DNA of 64,000 bases, from NCBI RefSeq assembly GCF_047495875.1, contig NC_092497.1:56598977-56662976 (forward strand), written 5' to 3'. Below are positions 38,205 through 51,320 of the stretch, in pieces (position 1 is the first letter of the stretch; each line of letters opens with the position of its first letter). A model generated the notes under the pieces. It saw only the letters and a program-made list of their open reading frames with translations. It made no database searches and was not told the origin of the DNA. The DNA is from Pithys albifrons albifrons (taxonomy: Eukaryota; Chordata; Aves; Passeriformes; Thamnophilidae). The translations under genes were made by a program, and so were the position numbers.

Positions 38205-38381
38205 TCAACAAAAAAAAAAAACAACACAAAAATAAAACAAAACAAAAAACCCCAAGCCAAATAAACAAATTAAACCCAACACACCAAAATAACCACCACC
38301 AATAGCCAAAATAAATAAACCAAAGAAACAAACCCCCAAAACCACCAAAAGAAACAACCAAAACCAAAACAAAAGAAAATC
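38205..38381. repeat. A/C-only low-complexity tract
   Basis: About 175 bases of almost pure A and C on the plus strand, starting in an A-run after ATCAAC and ending before CTGGAGG. G and T make up only a small scatter. The long hydrophobic open frames it creates on the minus strand (rich in Phe, Leu, Trp, Gly) are artefacts of G/T codons and not a membrane protein. Confidence 0.9.
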
Positions 38382-39087
38382 CTGGAGGAGAATGATGAAG
38401 AAAAACATCTTGTGGAGAGATGGAAAGTCTGGATTTACCACGGGGAAAATGAGCTCTGCAAAGCAAAAGGAAACTAGATCAGGGCTGAAAGGTATTGGTA
38501 CAGGTGGCTCCTTTCCGATGAAGGTGCCACAATCAGTGTGAGCTTGGGAAGGTGCTAATACAGGAGAGAACTGGGCTTTGCATTGTACTATGATCAGTTT
38601 CTATCACTGAATCATCACTCTGCAAAGACACTCATTAGGGGAAGATCAGCACTGTAGTCTGGTGACTCTGTCAGATACCTGACCATCATTTTGCATTAAA
38701 ATGATTAGGATCATATCCTTTAAAATAATTCATTTTGAACTTCATGTACAGTTTTGACAATGAAAAACACTTATTTCACATCATGTATTCTCAATCAGAA
38801 GTTAAAAAGTTAAGAGGCTATAAAAATAATAGTTTTTCTAAGGAAAAAAAGAAAAAAAGAAAGGAAAAAATGAGCTAGCTGACCCCCTAACTGCAATGGT
38901 CCCTTTTCAGATATACATACTTCTACCAGAAAGTCATCAGTGACTATACTTTATGCTTTTGTTTTGATCTTACCAAATGCGAACTCTGTTCTGTGCTATT
39001 GCCTTCTTGTAATAAGTGATGAATGGGTAAAAGCAAGATTCACACATAAAGAGACATCCGGAACATTCACAGTATTAAAAAAAATAT

Positions 39088-39591
39088 CTGGAGTGATGTG
39101 CTCAGTGCTGGCTCCTCAGGACAAGAGACATGGAATTCCTAGAGCAGTTGAAGTGGAGGATAAAGTTGAATAAGGGACTGGAGCATCTCTCTTACAAGGA
39201 AAGGCTGAGGGATTTGGGTCTGTTCAGCCTCAAGAAAAGCCAACTGAGAGACATCTCATCAGTGTATGTAAGTATTCGAAGGGAGAGTGTCAAGAGAATG
39301 GACCAGGCTTTGTTCAGACCAAGCAACAGGACAAGAGACCACAGGCAGAAACTGATGCACAGGAAATTCCACCTGAAAATATGTGGAACTTCTTTACTGT
39401 ATGGGTGACCACACACTGGAACAGACTGTCCAGAGAAGCTGTGGAGTCTGCCTTCCTGGAGATAGTCAAAAAACAATCTGAACGCAATCCCATGCAATGT
39501 TCTTTAGGATTATCCTGCTTGGCTGGGGAGGTTGGACCAGATGATCTAACATAGTCCCTTGCAATCTTCTCCATTCTGTGATTCTGTGATC
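39088..39591 (+). mobile_element. CR1 LINE copy, C-terminal ORF and 3' UTR
   Basis: Starts in the TGCTCAGTGCTGGCTCCTCAGG block and continues with LEHLSYKERLRDLGLFSL (39178-39233), the SNRTR block, a RKFHLK block and a 3' UTR with GGTTGGACCAGATGATCTAAC, ending in ATTCTGTGATTCTGTGATC. It is 5'-truncated within the C-terminal RT region. One frame stays open for about 90 codons but carries only an ORF2 tail. Relatively well preserved compared with the copy at 17.6 kb. Confidence 0.9.
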
Positions 39592-40619
39592 TACCAAACA
39601 AGAACTACCTGGGCTACAATTATTTTTTATGGGATGAAAATGTCATTAATGGTTCTTTCAATAAAAGGATTTATGTATCAGAGAAGAAGTCATTAGACTT
39701 CATGTTACTTAGGTAAAATAGTATCCTAGTATCCTTAAGCTTGCCTTCCAAATGAAAAATTGGATAATAACAACATTTCATAAAATATAGCAAGGTATTT
39801 TATTTAACAGTTATGATTTATCCTGCTTATATTATCCACTAGGGTTTAAGATCATCTAATATTTGACAGCTAGTCTTCAGCTAGGAGAGGTTATTTGCCT
39901 GAAAAGCTAAATGTGCAGTAAGACAGATGCCGAAGTGATGAATACAGTCCTTGCAGCAGTAGAACAAAACTATGTGGTACTGGAGACAAAAGCTTATTTA
40001 CCGACATTAACCACAGAAACTGTGTTCATATTTTTTGAGCTGTTGAAAATGATTTCCCTCTTTTTTTTTTTTTTAATAAAATAGAATGTCCCATGTTCTG
40101 TTTCACGTACCTTAGACCAAGTAGGTAACATCTACAGTAATGCCAGACCATGTCTATTCTTTTACATTTAATGGTTTTAGGAAAAGCATTGATTTGAGTT
40201 CTGAAAGTCCTTTACATTATCTTTAATATCAAGACATTAATTCATTACCAATAATATTTCTAAACATCGCTTGTTGTCTCACAGTACTGCAATGGGCAAA
40301 TGCAGGCAAGTCAGGGAAGGTGAGAAGGCAAGAAATGCAGGGTTGGAGTCAGGAGGGATGAGAATGTCACTGAGGGAATCTCCTGCAATAGTCCTGATCA
40401 GGACGAGGAAGTGGACAAAATCATCTTTGCTTTTTATAAAGGCATGGCTGTTTCAAAGGGAAGGGTAAAAAAGTCAAGAATTTAACTTGACATCAGCAGG
40501 GCCTACGATATCCTCTCGTTATCAGTTTGTCAGTGCAGCTCTGAAAGGCACTTGCTTACTAAACTCCAAGTTCATAGCCAGAGGATCAAGGCAGGGTATT
40601 ACTCCATATACTAACTACT
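39592..40619. other. unique DNA, no gene seen
   Basis: AT-rich with a T14 run at 40061-40074. A 65-codon frame at 40271-40468 shows no recognisable feature. The segment 40280-40600 may belong to the decayed CR1 that follows, but I cannot align it by eye. Confidence 0.5.
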
Positions 40620-40765
40620 TGGATTCTACCTCTTGAATATTGTGCCCAGTCTGGGACTTCCTAGTGGAAAAGAGACTTTCCTAAACTGTAGGAATCTTTA
40701 AACAGTGCTCCCAAGATGGTCATGAGCTGGAACACTTACTATTAAGATAATGCAGTTATATTTTC
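40620..40765 (+). mobile_element. highly decayed CR1 fragment
   Basis: CTACCTCTTGAATATTGTGCCC at 40627 resembles the CR1 block encoding LEYCVQFW, and AAGATGGTCATGAGCTGGAACA at 40710 resembles the block encoding KMIRGLEHL, in the correct order and roughly the correct spacing. No 3' tail is recognisable. The assignment rests on two blocks only. Confidence 0.45.
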
Positions 40766-43700
40766 TCCAAATAAAACCCAAAACTGGTGCAGAGGAAAAG
40801 GATCATGACAGATGAGATAATTAGAATTCTACAAAGTTGGGAACAACCTACAAAAACTCTAGTTGTCATTAAGTGCTGGAAGTGGGACCAGTGGAATATG
40901 AAGAGCTTTTTTTCCTGACCTGAACTATTTTGTGCACCTAAAATATCACAGTGGAGTCATATGTGTGCTAGGAGTTTAGAAGTGTAAAAACAGATTCAAA
41001 TAAGGGAAAAATAATTCAGTAAAGATGAATAATTTAAAATGTTTTAATTATTTCTTACTAGTTATGGTTAATTATGATGAGTTCATCGGATATGACAGAA
41101 GATTTGAATCAGTTTAAATTTTTAAGAGCAGGTAATGTGTTAGACATTCTTTTTTTGCTTGAAATAGTTTTCAGAAATGCAAAAAAAAAAAAAAAGTAAA
41201 GAAAATATCCACTGTCTAAATTGTTAGAGCTGAACTTCCTTGATTCATTAAGTAATTGAGGTCTTTGGGTTTTTTTTTAATTAAGTAGATATCTTTTTTT
41301 TTTCCTTTTTTTTTTTTTTTTAAACATCTGTAGTGGCATCTCCCTCCTACAAAAATGTAAAATGCAATTTTCCTCAGGGTTCCTTTATGGTCTTTCTGAC
41401 AAGTTTCTCTCTTTCACACTGTTTTCTTCTCCAAATAATAGTAAGCTTCAAGAACAGAACCCAACTGAGCTAATTTCCTCAGTTCAGACAAACTTATTTT
41501 CACATCCAGTATCTTGACAGTTCATAAATTTCAATGAGAAATCAGTGGTCAGGTGCAATTCAGAAAAGCAATTGAAAAAACAGTCATGTGTTTAAAAGAA
41601 CGTTCTTTTCTTTCTTTCTTTCTTAATTATGCATGCTCTGACTCAGCCTACTTGATATCAAAAATAAAAGCAATATATACAAATATAATTTTTTCCCTTC
41701 AGTAACAGTAATGTATTTCCAAACAGCTTTGCAGTCAATATTCCAAAAATTTATAATGTTTTGTTGCTTAATTTTCAGCTCACTTTCTTTTTTCACTATC
41801 TATTGAGCTGCTAGTCTCAAAATTACTATTTCAGTCAGTGAATAGATTATCACAAAAGGTGCTAAAGTCATTGAATCACTTCTTTGAATTTAGGACTTTC
41901 ACAAATAATACGGATTTATTTAATGTATATTACCATTAAACACAATTCCTCAAACACAGTAGATTCTGCAGCTAAAATCACAACCCATAAAGCAATAAAC
42001 TGAAGTGCACTTGTAAGTTGTGCTGAAAACCAGAATAATCAAAGAAACATAGTTCATAATTCGATTGAAACAAACTGCAGTTCTCTAACATTGTCAAAAC
42101 TGAAGTGAAATGTACTCTCTATTAACTGCCCACGGTGACTGTATTGTTGGCTCCCATCAGAGAACAAAGGTGTTGAGGGGAGTTTAGTATAACCCAAAAT
42201 GATGCATTCGCAGTTATGAAGTTTAGGTCTAACTATGCATGCACTGTTTAACAAATGTACTCAATACACATGTTAACTGTTTCTGCCTTCTTGTGGCCTT
42301 GGTAGCCCAACTGAGAAAATATGAGCCCTGTTAAAGCTGTCACATACACTCTGAACTTACTTTTTTTGATGCAGGTTTTGTGACCTTTCATGTGTCACAC
42401 GACCAAAGATGCATCATTGCAGATGAGTATTTTGAGTCCAGAATAGGTAACGGTGTTTAGTCTCACATTTCCCCTGTTAAAAGTTCAGCTAATATGCTCT
42501 AAATAAATTTTGCATCTGTGCTTTGTGCTACCAATAATTTTTCTTACAGGATTTGGTTTTATTTGATGGGGGACTACTTTAGATTGCACTGTCAAATACG
42601 TTTGATTGTATACATTTGTGACGAGAAAGATCTTAATGGAAAAAAAACACAGATAATAGATACAATTAACAGGATTTCTTATAGAAGATTGTGAATTTTC
42701 AGAGTGCTTTTTTATTCTTTGAAAAAAGTGTACAGGAATAGCAATCCAATGCTTTTGAAACATAGAAATTTTTAAAGGAAATTGGGTCAAAGTAAGGATT
42801 CTTTTTTAATTGTGTCATTTAACAGCAGTTGTAGATTTTCCTGAGTCTTATGTCCTTTTATTGTCCTGTGGGAACTGTGAGAATTTTTCTTTGAGAAATG
42901 TTCACTTAGTTCCTTTTTTCTGAATTCCAGGGGTTTTTTCTAGGTTTTCTGTTCTGTAGATTTGCTTTCTCTGAATGCTTGTTGATATGGAATGTTTTTG
43001 GCAGTCATAATAGTATCATTATACTGACAGAGCTGATTATAACAGTATCTAACTGACAAAACCTTCTCACACCTTCTCTTTCCTCCATTCCTTCCTCTGC
43101 CTTGCAACCCAGGTACCTTCCCCAACTGCACTTACAAGTGCCCCCAGCAAATTATACCTGGGCATATAGACTTTGTCTTCTCTACTAGTTACTTTCCAGG
43201 TCACTACACTTTAATGTGTAGTGTGCACTGGGATAATCTCTGCTGTCTAGCTTGTCTCATTTTTATCATATATCAGGTTAGGAACAACAGTAATGATCTT
43301 TGCCATGTTTTCTTGTCAGTGTTCTATGGATGGTAGCAATGCACACCAGCAGCAGCTCTGTGTTGCCATACTTTGCCTTCATCAGTGGTTAGAAATTAAT
43401 TCAGTTCAAGATTTAGCTCTGGAAAAGAGTTGAAAACTCAGCATTTAAGTGCCTCTGAAAATTTTACCTATGATGCATTCCGAATTTCTAGCTAACAATT
43501 ATTAAAAATTACATTCTGTCAATTTATTTTCAAAGATGTTACTTAACACAGATGAGAGCAATTTTATTTAAATGATTCCTTTCAGTTGCATTTCCAAATT
43601 GTAGAAATGAAGAAAAAGCCTAGTTGAAAGATGAAATCCCATTTGGTTTTGAGGAATTCATTTGTTTCTAAATCTGCCATTTCTAGAATTGGTTCTCTCA

Positions 43701-45489
43701 TTCTGTTCACTAGTCAAAATTTACCAGGTTGGCAAGCCTTCCTGAATTTGTAATTCCTTTTGGCAATGTTTCGTACACATGTACAGCATGTCACCCCTGC
43801 TACACCATCTGCATAATTTTTATTTTATTTTAGAAGGAGTATCAGAGAAGTCTCTAATCCAGAAAAGTAATTCTCCATGGAGTTTTCACTGTGCCTCAGC
43901 TACTGATTCATGTCAGAACTTCCTGTATTTATTAGTGATTAGATACTTAAAGATTCGTATGAGAAACTGCTTATGTGTCTGTTGTTTTAGACATCTCCTT
44001 TGTTCAATTTAGAGAAAAATTGCTATTTTTTAAAAATTTCAAACTGGACATATTTTAGTGGTTTATATTTTCCTCATGTAGCATTTTCCTCCTTTATTCC
44101 TAATTTCTGAAACCCTAGCACCTTCTTTTCCATTTAGATTTTTAAAGCTCCCATTGGAGGAGTAAATTTTTTTTCCCAGGATTTTTCATGCACTGAAGAC
44201 AGAATACAAAGAAATAAACAAAAGCCTCCAAACAAAATCAACAAGAGTCAGACAAAACTACTACATTTAAATTATGACAACACCCGAATAATTTAGCAGG
44301 GTACCAGAGGGATAATGTGCTTTTATTGGATTCCAATGTGAAAAAGGATGAATCATCAACTCTCAGTAAGATTTGACTTTCAAAAAATTACCACAGCTGT
44401 TTCTTTTTTTTACAAAACATATTCTATGTGACACTTAAGGATTCCACTTTATCAGTGAGATTATAAGTTTGCTACAGATCAAACCAGTGGTCCACTTAAT
44501 TCATAATGCTTGTAACAGTGCTAGCTAGTGCTGAGGTCTTATAGTGAAAGTTAATCTTTAAATATTCTTTTTGCCTTGATGTAGGTGATGGTTTATGCAC
44601 AAGCACAAGATTTAGATTCCTTTCAAATTGTTTGGGAAGCATTTTTATCTCTGCATAAATAGTAAATAGTAAATCCTTATTAGTAATTGGACTCAGGTAA
44701 ATTTGGTGCAGTTAAGTTATAGGCTTAATTCTCATTATGTGGAAAAATAATCCTTTTTATTCTCAGTTTTCAGCTATTCTCTGATTTTGTTGATGCCCCC
44801 TTTTTCTTATTTTGTGGAAGGTATAAATAAAACCCTAGTGCTTGTATGCACATTATTTTGTTTAATTTTATTAAATCCTCATTTACTCATCTATTCTGGG
44901 AAATAAGCATTCTAAGTGCTTCCTTTTCTTTTAAGACTGCTTGTATGAGACTAGATATTTCTGTTGCTGGAACACCTCCCATGAGGTCTCCAATTCACAT
45001 TCACAGATTTTGTGAAATTCATAAGGAGAAGTGTCAAGACAGGCTTAGATAAAAGTGCACTCTAGGACAATTTCTGAACAAATGGAAAGAGCTTTTTTCA
45101 AGGACTTATCTCTTCTTGCATAACAGGAATAGGAATAGAATGCACAGATAGAAAGTTTAAGATTGGCATCCCACTGTTACATTAGCCCTGGAGCAATATC
45201 TGTTCCCAGAGATTGAGGCGTGTAGCTGGAATCTGACTCCAACATATTCAAGTCGACTCTGAGGTATTAAATCAATTTCAGGGACAAACTAAGAATATAA
45301 GTTCCATCCCAAACAGCTTCTGGGAAAATTCTTAGGAAGAATAAGCACAATTCTTTCACCAAGACTGTTGTCTAAACTATTTACCACATATACAATGCTC
45401 CTTGATGTTCACCATACATAAAGCTCCAATTCCTCTCTTATTCTTTTGAAATCTCTCCTGTTCTCTACAGGAAAACTCAACAGCTTCAT
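40766..45489. other. unique AT-rich DNA, no gene seen
   Basis: Homopolymer runs (A15 at 41181-41195, T runs at 41294-41321) and a TTTC array at 41604-41624. Open frames of up to about 100 codons on both strands without recognisable content. No repeat family, RNA gene or splice-bounded exon seen. Confidence 0.6.
41604..41624. repeat. (TTTC)n microsatellite
   Basis: Five TTTC-type units in about 21 bases. A simple repeat. Confidence 0.9.
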
Positions 45490-45999
45490 TGGATCATTAT
45501 CGATGGATGAATGTCTATCACCAATGCGGCGGAGAGAAGACAGCTCCCAGGAGTAGGGCTCGAAGAGCAAAGGCAAGTGCTCTCGAGAAACCAACTCCTT
45601 GGAAGCTAAGGGAAGGCTCCTCCTGCTCCCAACCCGGCGACAATCCCCCGAAGGAAGAGGTCCACGCGAGTCAGGAGTCAACGCAGGAAAGCACAGTTTA
45701 TTGGAACGCACTGACTTATATAGCAGAGCATGGAACTTTCTAGAACATGGGTGGAGTTGTGGGTGGAGATAGGGAGGAGCGAGGCATAGGATTGGTGGAC
45801 ATGCAAATGAAGGGGAGGAACAAGGGAAGAACCAATCAGAGAACATAACCATATATGGAAAATGGTGCACTGCACCAACTGGGGACCAATCAGGGAAGAC
45901 TTGGCGGGAAAATGCCCTAAGGGTTTGTGGGGAGAAGAAACCTGGATAGGGATGACTAAGGGAAAAAAGACAAGGGTAGCCATCTTAGGGTTCATAACA
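45490..45999 (-). mobile_element. solo LTR of an endogenous retrovirus (minus strand, compact R)
   Basis: The minus strand begins TGTTATGAACCC (ending at 45999), has a U3-like region with CCAAT (45791-45795) and inverted CCAAT motifs, a TATATAA box (45716-45722), and AATAAA only 13 bases further (45697-45702). A GC-richer U5-like region follows to about 45490. The TATA and poly(A) signal being almost adjacent resembles alpharetrovirus-type LTRs, where AATAAA lies at the end of U3 and R is very short. No target-site duplication was established, so both limits are approximate. The 153-codon frame on the minus strand at 45409-45870 lies within it and is not a gene. No viral coding sequence flanks it. 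Confidence 0.65.
45697..45722 (-). promoter_or_regulatory. LTR TATA box and poly(A) signal pair
   Basis: Minus strand TATATAA followed after 13 bases by AATAAA. This is the transcription start and 3'-processing core of the LTR. Whether it is still active cannot be told from sequence. Confidence 0.6.
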
Positions 46000-47116
46000 G
46001 TTAAACTGGAGAAATATCCAAATAGCCTTTTCCCAGTTCCTGCACTTCGGCATCTTCATCAACCCATCTTTTATATTTCTGCCATTTAATAAAGTCCTCA
46101 TCTATCTGCTGTCCTCCAACAGGTCATCATCCAAAAATATCAAGATCATTGTTTTCCTTCATCTTTGAGAACATTAAAATTTAAAACAAAACAGAAGTTC
46201 AGTGTCAAAAATTTTTATAATATTTATCAGTTGTCTTTGAAGTGGACAGAATTGCTTTGGCTAAAGAAGATGCAAATGTTTGTACTTCGTCCAATCCAAA
46301 TTCTATTTTATGATATAGAATATTATAGACTCCAGAGGTACAAATTATTACCTGTTACACTGTCAAATGACTCTTTAGATCCCTAGATAACCTTATCTCT
46401 TTTCTGTCCTTTGAGGTTTCTGGATCATTGTAAACCTTCCTTCAGATTTTCCTTAAACTAAAATTCTGATAACTACTAGTAAATGATGCTTTCACAGATA
46501 TTCTTAAAATTAGAAGACAATTAAGCCCAGTTGTTAAAAATATCTTACTTTATTCCTTTTTAATCTTGTTTACAACTTTGTAATTAGATGCGTAGATCAC
46601 ATTTGACTTCTGATATCTATTTGAAGCAGACTGTTTCATATACTAAACAGTAAGATGAACTCCCTGGTGCATGATATTTTGAGTGTGGTTCACCCATAAA
46701 TCCTACTCAGCAAGTAACTGATTCCTATATCATTTTGGATCTCAGACATCTTCAAAGTTTGTAGCATATGTATTGAACAGATAGCATTTGGTGAGCAAAA
46801 TGACAGCAAAATGGCATTGTTTTGGACTAGTTTCAGCTGTTAAAAGACAGCACATGCTACAAATAGCCTGAAAGTAACTGACACCCAAGCTAAGGGTTTA
46901 GTAGCACAGGGTGCTGTATCCTTGTATATGAACACTATGAGCATATAACATCTGTCATGTGGCTTTATTTTTTATTTTACTGCTTTTTGACTTGATATAC
47001 TTTGAAAAACTTAGTGAGAGTATTTCTGATTGCACATACTTTGCATGAGACTTGTATTTATCTGATTCAGGTGCCTCAATATTGAGGAATCATTCAAGGA
47101 GAAAAATGCATTTAAC
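46000..47116. other. unique AT-rich DNA, no gene seen
   Basis: No recognisable coding or repeat content. The first 50 bases may still belong to the LTR, since its outer limit is unresolved. Confidence 0.55.
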
Positions 47117-47240
47117 CTGAGCTTGGCCGTGGCACTGAGTGCCATGATCTGGTAAAGGGACTTGAGTTGGACCAAGGGTTGGACTTGATGATCTGGGAGG
47201 TCTTTTCCAACCCAATCTATTCTATGATTCTATGATTCTA
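47117..47240 (+). mobile_element. CR1 3' end fragment with intact octamer tail
   Basis: A 3' UTR fragment with GGTTGGACTTGATGATCTGGG and CTTTTCCAACCCAAT followed by ATTCTATGATTCTATGATTC. The octamer tail is the textbook avian CR1 terminus, and the fragment is the least decayed CR1 end in the window. Only about 125 bases were copied. Confidence 0.93.
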
Positions 47241-50200
47241 AGATCAAGGCGATTTTCCTGGTCACACGGTTAGTTAAAAATAAGTTAAAAAGCTTCATCA
47301 TCAATATATTTTAGATACTGTTGGGTAAATATTTTGTACATGACTTATTCTAAAATGTTAATTTCTTACAATGTAGTAACTTAACAAGACTATGGAAAAA
47401 CATTAATGTTTTTCAAGATGTTTTCAGAAGTAAATGCTTTTTACATAAACCAAATGGATTAGGAAAACAAAAAAAACATACAACATACCAAGTTCTAGTT
47501 TATTCCTATTTACATGTCAGAGGTGTTCTTCTATAATTGGACTTCATATTACTATTAGTAAAATACTGAAGAGCAGTTTGAGCGTTGTCAGTTTATTAGT
47601 GTGACAGCAGAGCTTGAGTTTGCACAATTAATTTAGTTTCACAAATTAGTATTTCTGGCAAAAAAAATAAAGTTGCAATGGAAACATGTATGCTCATTAA
47701 TGCCTGAAAAATATTAATCAGGATTGTATGTTGTGATTATGACATGCAGTGTAACTGCACGTGGCTATGTCCATTGCAACCTCTTCTACAAGTTGTGGAG
47801 TTACACACACATTGGGAAAATAACTGGGTGAACTTTTTCTGAGTGCATTTAAAATCTGAATGATGAAATATTCTCACTGTCTCTAGCAGCTTCCAGGAAG
47901 CTCTTTGGCAATAAATTCTGAAGAGCTAGTACAGATATCAAGCTGTTTTAAGACACAAATTAAATGTTTTAAATCATGAGAATGCAAGATATGAAAGTCT
48001 ATTTTTCAGTGAAGAATCTGATTTTTAACATTTCTTAAAATGTGTATAGAATCTGAAGTAATCTGAATTTAAAAAGAAGTCTTTCAATCTTCTTTCTTCA
48101 TAGGGAAACCCAAAATATAGTTTTGGGTTTGTTTTTTTTTTATTTGTTTGTTTGTTTTTCTATAATGAAAAGCAGCAGCATATGCAAGTACTTTAATTTA
48201 TAACTTTCTAAACTTTCTTTGGAAATATCTCCCAGAGACAAGATATGAGGATATGAGAGAGTAAATGGTGTATGAAATAGGAAAAGCAAATGTGAGAGTG
48301 TGAAACAGCAACAAATATAGTGTAGAAATGAGTTGGGCTATGCAGCTATATTTTTTACACAATGTGAAGTAAAGCAGCAGTTTTCTGTAAGAGCTCCTTT
48401 TAAACCCCATTTAGGGTTATAACATAATAAAATGGAATTTATATTACTAAAGATTTATCATTTCAGTTGGGGGTTACCTTGAGCCATTTAATTAATTGTT
48501 GAAATATCATGAGACAGACAAATCAGAGAGGAAGACAGTCTTAAAATACTTGATGGTCACTGAATGGTGAGAAGACATTAATTTCTGAGTTTTCTCAATC
48601 ACAAATAAAGAGCACTATTCCTAAAAAATTCAGAACATGTGTAAATTTGTGTGCTTCTTTACCACAGTATGTAGAGCTTTGAACTCTAGGACAAGATTTT
48701 AATGATAATTTTCAGTTACACAGAACAAGTTTCTATTTTGCTGAGGTCGGTTCCCCAATCCATGCATTTTTCTAAAACATAATTAGGTCTTTCCAGGTGT
48801 GATGCTAGCCTTTTCTCACTAGTGGAAAGAATGTTTCAATAGATGTTATTAAATCTTTCTACTTAGGATGAAATCACCAAAAAAGGACAGAAAGTATGTG
48901 TTCTTAGTTTGATACTTGATAGGGAATCTGGATTTGAATATACAACTCAAAATTGTTCTTTGTAGGCAAACTTGACAATGTCAAAATGCTTTCAAAACAA
49001 ATAATTTGAAAAGTAGTTACAGAATTAAGACAAGAAAACTACAAATAACTCACCTGGCAGTTAACTCACTTAAAAAAAAAAAGTATTTATTGGTGGAGAA
49101 AATGGTGCTCTTTTAAAAGCATCACTAATTCCAGTTAAATCTAGCTCTTGTCTACTGTTGTAAGATCTTGCACTGTGGGATAACATTAGTCAGGAGATAC
49201 CTATTGATCGCTCATCACATTGGCAGTAGCTGATGCCTTGAATACTTGCCTGGAAATAGCCAGGACAATTGTTAGAACTGAAATCCTCATATTCAAGGAG
49301 ATGGTCTCTGACACTCCTGCTCTGCATCTGTCTTTCAAGAAACATAACAGGTTATTGTTCTGAATAGACAAGAAGGTGTTTTCATTACTTGTTTCCCAGG
49401 AGCCTGAAAAAACATATTTTTTGACAAATCCTTCTGCCTCACTTGACAGGAACAATCAAAGCTCTACTTCTAGGTGATTGTCTATCCACTCAACTTTACC
49501 TGTTTTACAGAAGAAACATACAGAATCCTGCACTGTTAATCCATAATAATTTGAATTTGCATGATTGGGCTAGATATTTCTTTACTTGCTCTGGATATCC
49601 AGGCTAGATCTCTGATAACACACAAAGTCAGCCATGACCAGACTTAAGTCCATTTTTCCAAAGACCTCAAGAATTTTTTTAACTATTGTATTGCTCCTAT
49701 TTAACCAATATGCCTCAATTCACTATTGCAGATGGAAGATTAAATGGAGCACAGGAAATATGTTGTCTCAGTGACTGATGGATCAGAAGGGAAATTTTCA
49801 CTTCTCTCCTGGTGCTTATCAAATATGAATTTTGTTGAATTTATTTTTTTAAAAAATACATCTCTGACAAGCTTAATAATACATGTTTAAAATGCTGAGC
49901 TGTGTAATTATATAAGCATTTTGTATCAACTATGTCATTCTAGGCTGTACATTTATACCGCAAACTAAACATCAAAAAGGAAAAGAATGTTATAGAAAAC
50001 AGTAAAAGTTGTGTTAAGGAAAAGGATGTGAAGTTGCTGAAGTACATAAAAGGACAGCCCAGACATATTAATAAGATGCTAAGAAATGACAACATTACAA
50101 AAAGGCATATGCAGAGCTTACAGCAGTAATGGCAGGATTCCCAGTGTTTTAAATATCTTGACAACTTCAGCTTTGACTTCAGAAAATTGTTTCATGAAAA

Positions 50201-51159
50201 AAGAGTTAATCATCACAGTTTTAATGCAATATGTTTTAGATATATAGAGCAATACAAAAACTGAGCGTTTGGGTTTTTTTAATTGTGCTTATATTGCTTT
50301 TTAAAGTGTACTTTAAGTGTACTCAGGAGAGTCGGTTTCAAAGAACTAATACGCATAAGCCACAGCTGAATAAATTGTATCACTCTGAGCAATCACAACA
50401 TAATTTCACTACATGTGGATGACATAAAAACACAGAACTAACCTCTTTCCTGAACCATTTTACTACTTTTAAGGATCACAGTATGTAAACAGTCCCATCT
50501 GATTTACAGCTGCTAGATCTGCTTTTTGCAATCTGCTGCTGGCTGTGTCTTCTCAAGATTTCTCTCATCGTATGCAAAGTGCTCAAAAGCATGTTCTTGT
50601 AAATCTATCATTTTCAGAGTAATGACAATACTCTGCCATTTTTCATTTTGTTCTTTATTATAGAAAAATGAAGAATATATTAGAAATATGAGTCATCCTT
50701 CCGTCCTTTTAATATTTTTTCCCCCTAGCTGTCTTAGTCATGCAGAGTTAAAAAATCAAGGACATTACTGGCAATGCCCAACTCTTGGAACATATTTCAC
50801 CACAGGAAGATCTCTGATAATGCACAATAATATGCTGAATTTAAAGGCATCTTTAGAAAGGCATGGATCTTGGAATCCTGTGAAACCTTTCCTCCTGAAA
50901 GAAAAACTATTTTTACCAATACAGGATTGCAAGGCAACTTCTCCAGTCTTTTCCTTCCATATTATTTCCTGATTTCCCTGTTTCTGGTATCTTCTATTAG
51001 AATACCTAAGAACTCTTTCAATCCTTTGTTTCACCAGACTTCTCCAATTCTCTAACTTGCAGTACTTTACAGACTGGAATAACTTGCAAAAGAGTTACTG
51101 ACAAATCTGCCACAATCAATGACTGATTACCTCATAATCCTGAAATTATTACTGTAAAA
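47241..51159. other. unique AT-rich DNA, no gene seen
   Basis: A T/G-rich low-complexity run at 48119-48160 and an A11 run near 49072. Open frames below 95 codons have no recognisable content. No RNA gene or repeat family recognised. Confidence 0.6.
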
Positions 51160-51320
51160 CATAGAATCATAAAATTGTATGAGTTGGAAGGGACCTTGGA
51201 GACCACTTAGTTCCCAGCCCCCAGCCACAGGACACCTTCCACTAGACCAGCTTGCTCAGGGCTGCTCCAACCTGGCTTTGAACACTTGCAGGGATGGGGC
51301 ATCTACAGCTTCTCTGGGCA
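51160..51320 (-). mobile_element. CR1 3' end fragment
   Basis: On the plus strand: CATAGAATCATAAAATTG, GAGTTGGAAGGGACCTTGGAG, CTAGACCAGCTTGCTCAGGGC and AACACTTGCAGGGATGGGGC, which is the reverse complement of the standard avian CR1 3' UTR with its tail at the left edge. About 160 bases remain. The right limit is approximate. Confidence 0.93.

Larger units (their letters stand above)
34516..39087. other. unique AT-rich DNA with simple repeats, no gene seen
   Basis: No coding region recognised. Besides the separately listed TTTG and A/C tracts there is a pyrimidine-rich run at 36808-36858 and an A/G run at 38842-38870. Confidence 0.6.

Noticed and set aside
38188..38466. Minus-strand frames encoding a strongly hydrophobic, apparently membrane-spanning peptide
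   Set aside because: Purely a translation of an A/C-only low-complexity tract; the Phe, Leu, Trp and Gly content comes from G/T codons.
45409..45870. A 153-codon minus-strand open frame, among the longest in the window
   Set aside because: It lies inside an LTR with TATA and AATAAA signals in the same interval, has no recognisable domain, and its composition follows the LTR's.
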